A DNA stretch of 21,326 bases from Bacteroidales bacterium UBA3630 (GCA_002373995.1 DFLB01000045.1:460-21785), one strand, 5' to 3'. Positions 1-7,237 are shown, counted from the stretch's first letter. A program made the numbers and translations. The notes: generated by a model not told the origin, from the letters alone.

Positions 1-215
1 TCGGTGATGTTGCGCACGTAGCGCACCTTGTAGCCCAGGTGCCGCAGGTAGCGGAAGACGACGTCGAAGGTGATGGCCGGCCGGGCGTGACCCAGGTGGG
101 CGTCGCCGTAGACCGTCGGGCCGCACACATACATGCCCACATGGCCTTCATTGATGGGCCTGAATAGTTCCTTCTGGCGACTCAAAGTGTTGTATATCAA
201 CAGTTGCTGCTCCAT
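1..215 (-). CDS. cysS: Cysteinyl-tRNA synthetase, N-terminal part (cut by window edge)
   Basis: This class I aminoacyl-tRNA synthetase charges tRNA-Cys with cysteine in the cytoplasm. Only the first 71 or so codons are in the window, starting at an ATG at 215-213; the rest lies beyond position 1. The translation begins MEQQLLIYNTLSRQKE and continues through YVCGPTVYGDAHLGHAR. That stretch holds the zinc-ligand cysteine and the class I HIGH-type motif (HLGH) in the spacing typical of CysS. The following TFDVVFRYLRHLGYKVRYV also fits the family. A -7 element lies 23 nt upstream, so the gene probably has its own promoter. No frame damage is seen in the visible part. Identification is by motif and family resemblance only. 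Confidence 0.95.
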   Translation of the reverse strand, partial: MEQQLLIYNTLSRQKELFRPINEGHVGMYVCGPTVYGDAHLGHARPAITFDVVFRYLRHLGYKVRYVRNIT

Positions 216-237
216 AACACGTAAATTGTTTATGCTG

Positions 238-245
238 CAAAGGTA
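238..245 (-). promoter_or_regulatory. Predicted -7 promoter element of cysS
   Basis: The minus strand reads TACCTTTG, an exact match to the Bacteroidota -7 consensus TAnnTTTG, followed by the usual CA. It lies 23 nt upstream of the cysS ATG. No clear -33 TTTG is seen at the expected distance. Confidence 0.6.
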
Positions 246-319
246 CATAAAAAAAACGAGTTGCAGAAGGCGGTTTTTATGGCAACTCAGACAAGGCTGA
301 TTTTCAGTTGCTTGTATGC

Positions 320-374
320 TCTCGGTCCGGGGATGGTCCGGGGATGGTCCGATGGTGGTCCGAGGATGGTCCGG
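320..374. repeat. 11-bp-pitch direct repeat array, family A, copy 1
   Basis: The core GGTCC occurs five times at 324, 335, 346, 357 and 368, exactly 11 nt apart. The commonest unit is GGTCCGGGGAT. The first 32 nt (320-351) are identical to the start of a second array at 4173-4204, and both arrays are followed by a related AAAAGnCGGA tail. The array lies in the 235-nt gap between the DUF2723 gene stop (451) and cysS, about 77 nt beyond that stop. An 11-nt period shifts the reading frame at each unit, so the array is not a coding repeat. The units carry no internal inverted repeat and so are not hairpins. Function is unknown. Confidence 0.9.
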
Positions 375-450
375 CAAAAGGCGGAGCAACGCCGGTGGTG
401 GGGCGGAGGGGCGGCGGCGCGGCCGATGAACGATGGGGGTGGGGGAGGGG

Positions 451-2178
451 TTAGCGGCGCGGGACGGCGCGGCCGGTGTTCTGTTGCCAGATGTCGAGGA
501 AGATGCGGCTGACGGGGTCGATGTATTCGCCCCGCGTGATGTGCCATTCCACGGGGTGGCGCTTGGCGGCTGGCGGCTGGCCGTCGGCGGCGGGCAGCAG
601 GCGCCAGCAGAAGCCCTCGCAGCGGAGCTGGTCGGCAAAGAGGCGCGAGTGGCGCTGGTAGAAGAAGTGGCTGAAGTATACGGGACGCTGCATGTCGTTC
701 TCCTCCAGCATCTTCATGATGTTGCTCCAGCCGGTCAGCCCCACGTTGTAGACACTGACGTCGGTGCGGCGGCCTTCGACCTGCTGGAGGTACCACAGCG
801 GGAAGGTGTCGTTGTCGCCCAGGGTGATGAGGATGGCGTCCTGGTCGCAACACTCCAGGTGGTTGAGGGCTATGTCGTGCACCGAGTGGCACCGGCTGCG
901 GTCGTGGTCGGGCCAGTTGCCGACGGCCATCAGCAGCGGGGCCAGCAGCAGGAGGATGTTGCGCGCCGGGCGCCGCGTGGCGAGCTCGTCGGCACCGATG
1001 CCTATCCAGAGGGCAAAGGCGTAGAAGGAGAGGATGTAGACATAGTCGCGTTCGCGGGGCTCATAGCAGGGGTGGTTGAGGTAAAGGTTGAGTATCAGCC
1101 CTCCGAAGAGGAACATCAGCAACACGACCCAGAAGCCGAGCCGCGACCGCCGTCGGTGGCGCAGCAGCCCCCAGAGCCCTATCAGTCCGGGCAGGATGAA
1201 CAGCGAGTACTTGAAATTGAAGAGCGAGAAGCCGTCGGCCTCCCGATAGGCCAGGTTGGCGCGGCCCAGGAAGTTGTACATCAGGTAGCGGCCATACATG
1301 TAGCCCAGCTGGTAGGTGGTGTAGTAGACGGCGTTGCCGAGGAGGTCGGTGCGGTGGGCGTTCCACTCGTCCCAATGGGCCGTGTCGCGCTGGCGCCACA
1401 TGCGGGGGTAGAGCGGCGCCTTCTCGTACTGCTCGCGCCGCAGGTAGGAGGCGAAGTCTTTGCCCAGCTCGTTGATGGGCGGATTGGCGGCGGCGCGAAG
1501 GGGTATGACGGCGTAGGGCGTCAGGCCGAGCAAGAAGAATATCAGGCTGAGCACGAGGATGTTGGCGCGGCGTGGCCACGGACGGCTGGCGATGACAATC
1601 AGCCCCACGGCCGGCAGCACCAGCAGGGTCATCAGGTGCACCCCCACCCCAAGTCCCAGCAGCAGCCCCAGCAGGGGCAGCAGGCGGAGGTTGCGTGACC
1701 GGCGATAGCACAGGGCGACGTAGACATCGAGCGAGCAGAAGAGCATGGCCATGCTGTAGACCTCGCTCTCGACAGCCGAGAACCAGGCCGTGTCGCAGAA
1801 GAGGTAGCAGAGCGCTCCGACCAGTGAGCCTAAACGTCTGGCGTTCAGCTCGCGCAGGGTCATGTAAAGCAACGCCACAGTCAGCCCGCCGCATAGCGCC
1901 GAGACCGCATTGCTCAGCGGCGCCACCAGCATCGGATTGCCGAACGATAGCAGCATGACGAGGTGCGTAACCAGCTGGTAGAAAGGCGCCCCCGGTGGGT
2001 GTCCGACGCTGAGCGTCCAACCGGTGGCAATGAACTCGCCGCAGTCCCACCATGAGGCCGAGCGGTCCATGGTGAGGAGGTAGATGCAGGAAGCAAAGGC
2101 GAAAATCAGCACAAACAGATGGCTGGCGCACCACGACAGCAGGCGTCCCTCTTTCCTCGGTGCGCTTGAGGTTCCCAT
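451..2178 (-). CDS. DUF2723 family polytopic membrane protein (putative protein O-mannosyltransferase-like, GT-C fold)
   Basis: The protein has 575 residues and many hydrophobic helices. A short basic N-terminus leads into a first membrane segment (about 15-37), followed by the signature DRSASWWDCGEFIATGW and GHPPGAPFY. The acidic pair D45/E48 sits where GT-C glycosyltransferases keep their catalytic acidic motif. Family knowledge links DUF2723 (PF11028) to TMEM260-like O-mannosyltransferases; the substrate here is not known. At 575 residues it is shorter than many Bacteroidota members, which often carry long C-terminal extensions. The open frame extends upstream to 2232, but the ATG at 2178 is preferred because it lies one base after the lptE stop and the extension lies inside lptE. 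It is the last gene of the operon. Repeat array A1 lies about 77 nt past its stop. Confidence 0.85.
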   Translation of the reverse strand: MGTSSAPRKEGRLLSWCASHLFVLIFAFASCIYLLTMDRSASWWDCGEFIATGWTLSVGHPPGAPFYQLVTHLVMLLSFGNPMLVAPLSNAVSALCGGLTVALLYMTLRELNARRLGSLVGALCYLFCDTAWFSAVESEVYSMAMLFCSLDVYVALCYRRSRNLRLLPLLGLLLGLGVGVHLMTLLVLPAVGLIVIASRPWPRRANILVLSLIFFLLGLTPYAVIPLRAAANPPINELGKDFASYLRREQYEKAPLYPRMWRQRDTAHWDEWNAHRTDLLGNAVYYTTYQLGYMYGRYLMYNFLGRANLAYREADGFSLFNFKYSLFILPGLIGLWGLLRHRRRSRLGFWVVLLMFLFGGLILNLYLNHPCYEPRERDYVYILSFYAFALWIGIGADELATRRPARNILLLLAPLLMAVGNWPDHDRSRCHSVHDIALNHLECCDQDAILITLGDNDTFPLWYLQQVEGRRTDVSVYNVGLTGWSNIMKMLEENDMQRPVYFSHFFYQRHSRLFADQLRCEGFCWRLLPAADGQPPAAKRHPVEWHITRGEYIDPVSRIFLDIWQQNTGRAVPRR

Positions 2179-2179
2179 C

Positions 2180-2683
2180 TTACCAGTTGACGACAGACTT
2201 GTTGAAGATATCCTCGCAGAGTTCGGTGACAATCTCGCTCACCAGCCCGCTCTCGACAGCCGAGAAATCCTGCGAGGCGGCATAGTCGCGGTAGCGCGAG
2301 AACTGTTGCTCGAAGTCGGCATTGGGGTCGATCCGGTTGGTGAAACGCACGCGGATGGTGATGGTGAGGCGGTTCATCGACACCTCGTCGGCCGACGAGA
2401 GGGCCGAGGCGCGCGTGTCGTAGCCTGTGATTTCGCCGCTGAGGGTCAGGTCGCCGTCGCCGGTGGTGACGGTGAGTGGCGTCTGGCTGGAGAACATTTG
2501 CGTCAGTTGGTCGGTGAGGGTCTGGCTGAGTTGGGGGTTGACGGTGGAGGCATAGTTGGGAAACGTGCTGATGCCGATGGTTTTGGCACCAGGTGGAATA
2601 GAGGCACCGGTGAACGAGTAGCCCCCCGTGCAGGCTGTCAGCAGCAGGCTGAGCGCCAGGCTAATAATCGCGCGAGTCTTCAT
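2180..2683 (-). CDS. lptE: LptE-like outer-membrane lipoprotein (LPS assembly)
   Basis: This 167-residue lipoprotein has a signal peptide (about 1-17) ending in the lipobox LLTAC, with Cys18 as the lipidation site. The mature part carries the LptE pattern: GYSFTGASIPPGAKTIGIS, then a short helix-strand domain with LTLSGEITGYD and RLTITIRVRF. LptE plugs the LptD beta-barrel and helps place LPS in the outer leaflet. The frame can start at a TTG at 2686, but the ATG at 2683 gives a normal signal peptide. The 5' end overlaps the 56-residue gene by 23 nt, and the stop is 1 nt from the DUF2723 start, so the genes are probably translationally coupled. The Bacteroidota family is divergent in sequence, so the name rests on the pattern and lipoprotein architecture. 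Confidence 0.85.
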   Translation of the reverse strand: MKTRAIISLALSLLLTACTGGYSFTGASIPPGAKTIGISTFPNYASTVNPQLSQTLTDQLTQMFSSQTPLTVTTGDGDLTLSGEITGYDTRASALSSADEVSMNRLTITIRVRFTNRIDPNADFEQQFSRYRDYAASQDFSAVESGLVSEIVTELCEDIFNKSVVNW

Positions 2684-2831
2684 CAATGCGTTGTTCGTCT
2701 TCGAGTTGCCAGAGCAGGAAGCCCGTCTCTTGTTGGATGTAGTTGAGCACCGAGATCTTTGTGGTCAGGTCGGTGAGGGCGGATACTTCGCTGATGAGCG
2801 TGTCGATCTTTTCTTTGAAAGCCAAGTTCAT
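2661..2831 (-). CDS. Small conserved-looking protein of 56 residues, unknown function
   Basis: This open frame runs from ATG (2831-2829) to TAG (2663-2661). The protein begins MNLAFKEKIDTLISEVSALT, continues through LNYIQQETGFLLWQLEDEQ and ends IDEDSRDY. It has no signal peptide or membrane segment. The composition is helical and amphipathic with an acidic C-terminus, suggesting a short cytoplasmic helical protein or coiled coil. It fills the only space between the ureohydrolase-like gene (15 nt upstream) and lptE (23-nt overlap), and codon use looks like its neighbours, both of which favour a real gene. I do not recognise the family. Position suggests a link to the same operon, but no function can be assigned. 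Confidence 0.75.
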   Translation of the reverse strand: MNLAFKEKIDTLISEVSALTDLTTKISVLNYIQQETGFLLWQLEDEQRIDEDSRDY

Positions 2832-2846
2832 ATATTTGATAGTGTA

Positions 2847-4028
2847 TTAGTTGTTGATGCGGTTATAGTAGTGCCACCAGAGTTCGGGGATTTCGTTGTC
2901 CATGGCCCGCTGGTAGTCGTGGTAGCTGCATGGGATGAGGGAGTGGCGCAGGTAGCGCTGGCGCCGTTCGTCGTCGTTGCAGGGCACTTCCATCCACCAG
3001 CGGTCGCTCTTCAGGCTCTTGTAGAAGACGAGTTCCATGCCGTTGTCGCTCATCTCGACGGTGAAGCGCTTGTAGGATTGCTTGTCGCGCGAGGGGAAGT
3101 CGTTCTGGCGGTAGCAGAAACCCTCGATGAAGTACCACAGGGCGTGGGCCATCATGTGGGCCGTCTGCCCGTTGCGGTCGCGCGAGGGAACCATCTCGAA
3201 CAGGCCGAAGGTGGTGGTTTTGTCGCTCATGCCTGCATAGCGTGCCAGTTGGCATAGCTGTTCGCCATAGAGTCCGTGCGGCGACGGATTGGCGGCGGCG
3301 GGAGCGTCGCTTTGGCGCACGGCGCTGATGTCTACGGCCACCACGTCGCTGTAGCGCACCAGCGGTTCGGCGCGCTCAAGGTTGCTCTGCACTTCGCCCA
3401 GACGCAGGGTGCTGAATTTGAGCTCCTCCATGAGCTGTATCATTTCGCGCCCGACGAAGTAGGTCTGGTACCCGAGGTTGATATAGTCGAATAGGTAGTT
3501 GGGTTGCTGAAGGATGATGTGTTGGAGGTAGTTGTTGCTGTTGATGGTGTCGCCGCCTTCGAGGTTGAAGCGCGAGTCGACGGAGCAGATGTTGATGACA
3601 CGCCCCAGCACCTCGTAGGCTTTGTAGACGGGGAAGACCAGGTCGTCGCTGCCGCCGAGGAGCACCACCGTGCAGCCGGCGTCAAGCAGGTGCTGCAGCA
3701 CTTCGATGACGGCGAAATAGGTATCGCGTGCGGTCTCGCCGGCGGCGATGTTGCCGAGGTCGGCAATGCGCACCTCTTCGTGGGGTTTGGCCAGCCGGTA
3801 GAGGTAGTGCCGGATATGGTCGGGCGCTGCGGCGCTGCCGCTGCTGTCGATGGTGGCGCGGTCTTCGTTTACGCCCAGGAGCACCAAGCGCGCCTGCTGC
3901 CAGTCGGGAAAGAGGCGGCTGTCGGATGTATAGGCGGCGATGCTGTCGCCCAGCATCGGGCGGAACTCCTCGCTGCTATAGTCGAGCACTGCAGCATTGA
4001 CGGGTTCAAAGTAGTTCTTCAGTTCCAT
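2847..4028 (-). CDS. Ureohydrolase (arginase/formimidoylglutamase)-fold protein with degenerate metal site
   Basis: The 393-residue protein has the overall order of an arginase-family enzyme: RLVLLGVNED (47-56), VVLLGGSDDL (121-130), ICSVDSRFNLEGGD (147-160), SDVVAVDISAV (227-237) and GLFEMVPSRD (275-284). Arginases bind two Mn ions through GGDHS, DAHxD and SxDxDxxDP. Here these read GGSDD, DSRFN and DISAVRQSDAP. Both metal-binding histidines and at least one aspartate are therefore replaced, while D151, D233 and E278 remain. It may have lost hydrolase activity or work differently. Family members with this look occur widely in Bacteroidota, but I know of no established function. The start at 4028 is supported by AGGTGA four bases upstream. 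It is the first gene of the lptE operon. Confidence 0.8.
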   Translation of the reverse strand: MELKNYFEPVNAAVLDYSSEEFRPMLGDSIAAYTSDSRLFPDWQQARLVLLGVNEDRATIDSSGSAAAPDHIRHYLYRLAKPHEEVRIADLGNIAAGETARDTYFAVIEVLQHLLDAGCTVVLLGGSDDLVFPVYKAYEVLGRVINICSVDSRFNLEGGDTINSNNYLQHIILQQPNYLFDYINLGYQTYFVGREMIQLMEELKFSTLRLGEVQSNLERAEPLVRYSDVVAVDISAVRQSDAPAAANPSPHGLYGEQLCQLARYAGMSDKTTTFGLFEMVPSRDRNGQTAHMMAHALWYFIEGFCYRQNDFPSRDKQSYKRFTVEMSDNGMELVFYKSLKSDRWWMEVPCNDDERRQRYLRHSLIPCSYHDYQRAMDNEIPELWWHYYNRINN

Positions 4029-4084
4029 AACATCACCTATAACGACGGTAGCGGTAATTTATTGTGTCATTCCATATTAAAAAG

Positions 4085-4119
4085 AGTCGACGGCATCCAC
4101 CTGCCCGGCGCCGTCTTTT
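4085..4119 (-). terminator. Possible rho-independent terminator
   Basis: Arms GACGGC (4089-4094) and GCCGTC (4110-4115) could pair with a 15-nt loop. On the minus strand the stem is followed within 5 nt by CTTTTT. It could end PrsW transcription before the ureohydrolase-like gene. It lies about 165 nt past the PrsW stop and the stem is short, so this is tentative. The rest of the 254-nt gap holds array A2 and no recognisable promoter for the downstream operon. Confidence 0.35.
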
Positions 4120-4172
4120 GGCAGCACTACGGAGTGTGCTATTAGTGGCTTGAATGACAGTAGTCTATAGCG

Positions 4173-4226
4173 TCTCGGTCCGGGGATGGTCCGGGGATGG
4201 TCCGGGGATGGTCCGGTGGTGGTCCG
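4173..4226. repeat. 11-bp-pitch direct repeat array, family A, copy 2
   Basis: GGTCC occurs at 4177, 4188, 4199, 4210 and 4221: five copies at exact 11-nt spacing, as in copy 1. Positions 4173-4204 match 320-351 base for base. The last two units differ between copies, and each array contains one variant unit reading GGTGGTCC. The array lies in the same orientation as copy 1 and about 57 nt beyond the stop of the PrsW gene. No coding potential or hairpin explains it. Confidence 0.9.
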
Positions 4227-4282
4227 ATAAAAGTCGGACACGCAACGGCCCGGAGCCGGGGCGCCCGTGGCAAAACGACAGC

Positions 4283-5047
4283 CTACACGTTCCAGATGAA
4301 ACCGTCGAAGGGGTGCCGCCGGTCGAAGTCATGCTCGCGGGAACGCTCTTGCATGCGCTTGATGCGGCGCAGGCCCCAGCGCCACATCTTGATGTCGAAC
4401 CACACAAAGGCGATGAACAACACCACGGTGAGGCCCGTGGAGAAGGTGCTGTCGCTGCCGCCGAGGTTGCTGCTGACCATCAGCAGGGCATCGTAGGTGC
4501 CGTGCAGAAGCACAGGATAGAGCAGTGCACGCCACAGGTGCTTGCTCCGCCCCGAGGGGTCGAACTTGGCCAGCGAGAGGTAGTAGCCCATGGTGACGGC
4601 AAAAAGGAAGTGGGCCGGCACCGCCAGCAGGCCCCGCATAAGGGCCGTGCCCATCGGGTCGGAGCCTTGCATCACGTAGCCAATGTTTTCCACACACGCA
4701 AACCCGAGCGAAAGATAGGCGGCGTAGACAATGCCGTCGAAGTATTCGTCAAAGTGGCGACTCCGCCAGATAACCCACATCAGCAGCAGCAACTTGCAGA
4801 GCTCCTCGCTCAATCCGGCCACGCAGTAGCCAGTAAAAAGGCCGTTGAGCACAGGCATGCTTTCGGCCGTCGGAGCAAGAGGCATCAGCAAACTCTCCAT
4901 CAAAGAGGCAGGAATGACACTCAAGCAGCCCACAAAGAACGTGAGAATCAGCTTCCCCAGCGGCTCGGGCTGCCCTTTGTCCTTGCGATAGATGAAGATC
5001 AGCAGCAGAACCACGGGCACAATGGCAGAGATGAATGCAATGTTCAT
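4283..5047 (-). CDS. PrsW family intramembrane metalloprotease
   Basis: This 254-residue, strongly hydrophobic protein has about seven or eight membrane segments. It keeps the conserved PrsW elements in order: GLSEELCK (E81, E82), FACVENIGY (E120, N121), PAHFLFA (H146) and LHGTYDALL (H182, D186). In this family the glutamates and histidines are thought to form a metal-dependent active site within the membrane. Bacillus PrsW performs site-1 cleavage of an anti-sigma factor; the substrate here is unknown. The C-terminal tail is basic and cytoplasmic-looking. It appears monocistronic, divergent from trpS, with its own -7 element 18 nt upstream. Array A2 lies just past its stop. Confidence 0.85.
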   Translation of the reverse strand: MNIAFISAIVPVVLLLIFIYRKDKGQPEPLGKLILTFFVGCLSVIPASLMESLLMPLAPTAESMPVLNGLFTGYCVAGLSEELCKLLLLMWVIWRSRHFDEYFDGIVYAAYLSLGFACVENIGYVMQGSDPMGTALMRGLLAVPAHFLFAVTMGYYLSLAKFDPSGRSKHLWRALLYPVLLHGTYDALLMVSSNLGGSDSTFSTGLTVVLFIAFVWFDIKMWRWGLRRIKRMQERSREHDFDRRHPFDGFIWNV

Positions 5048-5065
5048 AGCAAGTCAATTTGACTG

Positions 5066-5073
5066 CAAAAGTA
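5066..5073 (-). promoter_or_regulatory. Predicted -7 element of the PrsW gene
   Basis: The minus strand reads TACTTTTG followed by CA, an exact TAnnTTTG match, 18 nt upstream of the ATG at 5047. No convincing -33 TTTG is seen. Confidence 0.6.
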
Positions 5074-5116
5074 CTACTTTTTTTTGAATGGTGAGACGTT
5101 ATTCGGTATTTATTCG

Positions 5117-5124
5117 TATCTTTG
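5117..5124 (+). promoter_or_regulatory. Predicted -7 element of trpS
   Basis: The plus strand reads TATCTTTG, an exact TAnnTTTG match, 25 nt upstream of the chosen trpS ATG. It lies between that ATG and an upstream in-frame start at 5084. This favours the later start, because an mRNA starting here could not contain 5084. Confidence 0.65.
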
Positions 5125-5149
5125 CCCACACAAACACAGATTTTGTACT

Positions 5150-6148
5150 ATGGCTAAAGATATAGTTTGCAGTGGCATAAGGCCAACGGGAAACCTTCAT
5201 CTGGGCAACTATTTTGGTGCCTTGCGCAACTTCGTCAGGATGCAGGACGAATACGACTGTTTCTTCTTTATCGCTGACTATCACTCCCTCACCACCCATC
5301 CCACCCCCGGCAGCATCTACAATGATGCCCGTGCCATATTGGTGCAGTACCTTGCCGCAGGCATTGACCCAGAGCGCGCCACCGTCTACCTGCAGAGCGA
5401 CCTGCCCGAGACCATCGAGCTCTATCTGTTCCTGAACATGAATGCCTACCTCGGTGAGCTGGAGCGGGTTACATCGTTCAAAGACAAAGTGAGGCAAAAC
5501 CCCGGCAATGTCAATGCCGGACTGCTGACATATCCCACGCTGATGGCTGCCGACATCCTCATCCACAAAGCCACACGCGTGCCCGTAGGTAAAGACCAGG
5601 AGCAGCATCTGGAAATGACGCGCACATTTGCCCAACGCTTCAACAACATGTACCATAGCGAGGTGTTCCCCCTGCCGCAGGCTGTGGGTGCCACGGGCGG
5701 ACTGGTGAAGATCCCGGCCCTCAACGGCAGCGGCAAGATGGGAAAGAGCGAAGGCGAGGCCAGCACAATCTTCCTCACAGACGAGCCCGACGTGGTACGC
5801 AAGAAGATCATGAAGGCCAAGACAGACAGTGGCCCTACAATGATGAACCAGCCCAAACCGGAGGAAATAGAGAACCTGTTTTCGCTGCTAAAGGTCGTGT
5901 CCAAGCCTGATACAGTAGACTATTTCGACGATCTATACAATCGTTGCCAGATACGCTATGGCGACCTGAAAAAGCAGCTGGCCGAAGATATGGTGGCTTT
6001 TGTCGAGCCGTTCCGCCAGCGCATCATCGAGATTGGTGCCGACGAGGATTCCTTGCGTCGCATAATGGATCGTGGCCGTGACAAAGCTCGCGAGAGCGCA
6101 GTCCGCACCCTCGAAGAGGTGCGGCGGGTTATAGGCTATCGCAACTGA
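5150..6148 (+). CDS. trpS: Tryptophanyl-tRNA synthetase
   Basis: This 332-residue class I aminoacyl-tRNA synthetase joins tryptophan to tRNA-Trp. The N-terminus carries the HIGH-type motif in PTGNLHLGNYFGAL (12-25). The KMSKS loop reads GKMGKSEG near residues 193-200. Other family landmarks are FFIADYHSLT, MNAYLGELERVTSFKDK, LLTYPTLMAADIL and VPVGKDQEQHLEM. Length is normal for bacterial TrpS. The open frame begins at 5084, but the ATG at 5150 gives the standard N-terminus MAKDIVCSGIRPTG and lies downstream of the predicted -7 element. The gene appears monocistronic and ends at a strong hairpin eight bases after its stop. No T-box or leader peptide is seen upstream. Confidence 0.97.
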   Translation: MAKDIVCSGIRPTGNLHLGNYFGALRNFVRMQDEYDCFFFIADYHSLTTHPTPGSIYNDARAILVQYLAAGIDPERATVYLQSDLPETIELYLFLNMNAYLGELERVTSFKDKVRQNPGNVNAGLLTYPTLMAADILIHKATRVPVGKDQEQHLEMTRTFAQRFNNMYHSEVFPLPQAVGATGGLVKIPALNGSGKMGKSEGEASTIFLTDEPDVVRKKIMKAKTDSGPTMMNQPKPEEIENLFSLLKVVSKPDTVDYFDDLYNRCQIRYGDLKKQLAEDMVAFVEPFRQRIIEIGADEDSLRRIMDRGRDKARESAVRTLEEVRRVIGYRN

Positions 6149-6155
6149 CTGATTA

Positions 6156-6192
6156 AATAAGGGGGCCGTTCTGGAAGAACGGCCCCCTTATT
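6156..6192. terminator. Bidirectional hairpin terminator between trpS and the lipoprotein gene
   Basis: Perfect 16-bp arms at 6156-6171 and 6177-6192 enclose the loop TGGAA. The stem is GC-rich (GGGGGCCG) with AATAA/TTATT at its base, giving a U-containing tail in either direction. It lies between convergent genes and should serve both. Confidence 0.92.
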
Positions 6193-6209
6193 GTTGGGTC
6201 GTTGGCGCT

Positions 6210-6410
6210 TTATTCAGCAGCAACTTCGGCGATGGCAGTCATGGTGCTGTCGACAATCTCCTCGACGGCATTCTCAACGGTCTCATCGGTAGCCTCCTCG
6301 ACAGCCTCCATAGCGGGCTCTTCGACAACGGGCTCTTCGGTTTTGTTGTTTTTGCAAGCGGCAAAGCCAAACATGCCGGCAATGGCCATAGCAAATAATA
6401 CTTTCTTCAT
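6210..6410 (-). CDS. Small acidic lipoprotein, unknown function
   Basis: This 66-residue protein has a classic lipoprotein signal: MKK, a hydrophobic core, and the lipobox GFAAC with Cys19 as the predicted lipidation site. The mature part is low-complexity and rich in Glu, Ala, Thr and Val (EEPVVEEPAMEAVEEATDE), with no catalytic or binding motif. Short Glu/Ala-rich lipoproteins of this kind are common in Bacteroidota and usually lack an assigned role. The gene has its own -7 element about 48 nt upstream and shares its terminator with trpS. An AAAAG sequence precedes the ATG. Expression as an abundant envelope or spacer lipoprotein is only a guess. Confidence 0.8.
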   Translation of the reverse strand: MKKVLFAMAIAGMFGFAACKNNKTEEPVVEEPAMEAVEEATDETVENAVEEIVDSTMTAIAEVAAE

Positions 6411-6457
6411 TTCTTTTAGGATTAATTTAATGTTGGTTTTTCTCTTAAAATGAGTTG

Positions 6458-6465
6458 CAAAAGTA
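6458..6465 (-). promoter_or_regulatory. Predicted -7 element of the small lipoprotein gene
   Basis: The minus strand reads TACTTTTG followed by CA, an exact -7 match. The predicted 5' leader is about 40 nt and AT-rich. No good -33 match is found at the expected spacing. Confidence 0.55.
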
Positions 6466-6562
6466 CAACAATCCCGTCAAATGTTAAAAAAATAAATTGC
6501 AAATAATTCATAAATTGCGTGTAATATCCTGCAAATGAAGCGTATAATAACGCCTCAAAAGG

Positions 6563-6595
6563 GAAAGAACCAAGTCGTAAAGGCTTGGTTCTTTC
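6563..6595 (-). terminator. Hairpin terminator of rnfA
   Basis: Perfect 12-bp arms GAAAGAACCAAG (6563-6574) and CTTGGTTCTTTC (6584-6595) enclose a 9-nt loop. On the minus strand the stem ends in TTCTTTC and is followed by CCTTTT. It begins 28 nt after the rnfA stop. Confidence 0.85.
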
Positions 6596-6622
6596 ATGAA
6601 ACACAAATCAGTTTTCGCTAAA

Positions 6623-7210
6623 TTAGGGTAGGGGAACCAGTCCGTTGAACCCCATAAAGGCCATCGCAAGGATACCCGCTGTGACCAGTGCTATCGGCAC
6701 CCCTTTCATACCCCGTGGCACTCCTGTGAGATCCAGTTGCTCGCGGATGCCGGCAAACAATACCAGCGCCAGCGCAAATCCAACGGCAATCGAGGCCGAG
6801 TAGACAACACTCTCAAGGAAATTCATGTTCTTCTGTATCACCAGTATGGCTACGCCCAGCACAGCACAGTTGGTGGTAATCAGCGGCAGAAAGACCCCCA
6901 AGGCCTGATAGAGCGACGGAGCTATCTTTTTCAGCACAATCTCAACCATCTGCACCAGTCCGGCAATAACCAGGATGTAGGCAATGGTCTGCAGGTACTC
7001 CAGATGCAATGGCACCAGAATGTAGGTCATGATAAGCCATGTCACCATGGTCGCCAACAGCATAACAAACAGCACGGCGCCGCTCATGCCAATCGACGAC
7101 TTGACATCTTTACTCACACCCAGAAACGGGCAAATGCCAAGGAATTGCGCCAACACGACGTTATTCACCAAAATGGCTCCTATGATGAGGGCAGGTATTG
7201 TGATTCCCAT
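6623..7210 (-). CDS. rnfA: Electron transport complex subunit RnfA (RsxA)
   Basis: This 195-residue protein has six hydrophobic segments. It carries RnfA signatures: NNVVLAQFLGICPFLGVSK near the N-terminus, LPLITTNCAVLGVA in the middle, and FAGIREQLDLTGVP toward the C-terminus. The two short cysteine-containing motifs (GICPF, TTNCAVLG) are those thought to bind an iron-sulfur centre between the RnfA and RnfE subunits. The Rnf complex couples electron transfer between ferredoxin and NAD to ion pumping across the inner membrane. RnfA normally sits in an rnfBCDGEA operon. Here it stands alone, with its own consensus promoter and its own terminator, and no other rnf gene is present in the window. 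NqrE is the nearest alternative, but the N-terminal motif fits RnfA better. Confidence 0.88.
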   Translation of the reverse strand: MGITIPALIIGAILVNNVVLAQFLGICPFLGVSKDVKSSIGMSGAVLFVMLLATMVTWLIMTYILVPLHLEYLQTIAYILVIAGLVQMVEIVLKKIAPSLYQALGVFLPLITTNCAVLGVAILVIQKNMNFLESVVYSASIAVGFALALVLFAGIREQLDLTGVPRGMKGVPIALVTAGILAMAFMGFNGLVPLP

Positions 7211-7237
7211 AGTCTATTTTGATTTTAAATCAGGCTG

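Noticed and set aside
433..1698. 421-residue open frame opposite the DUF2723 gene
   Set aside because: It is antisense to a real membrane protein gene, low in complexity (Glu/Val/Gln/Ala-rich), and an effect of high GC.
2180..2232. Upstream extension of the DUF2723 gene
   Set aside because: The 18 extra residues lie inside lptE, have no family support, and the ATG at 2178 is ideally placed after the lptE stop.
4154..5062. 302-residue frame covering array A2 and the PrsW antisense strand
   Set aside because: It is antisense to PrsW. The array part reads as a frame-shifting repeat, not a protein repeat.
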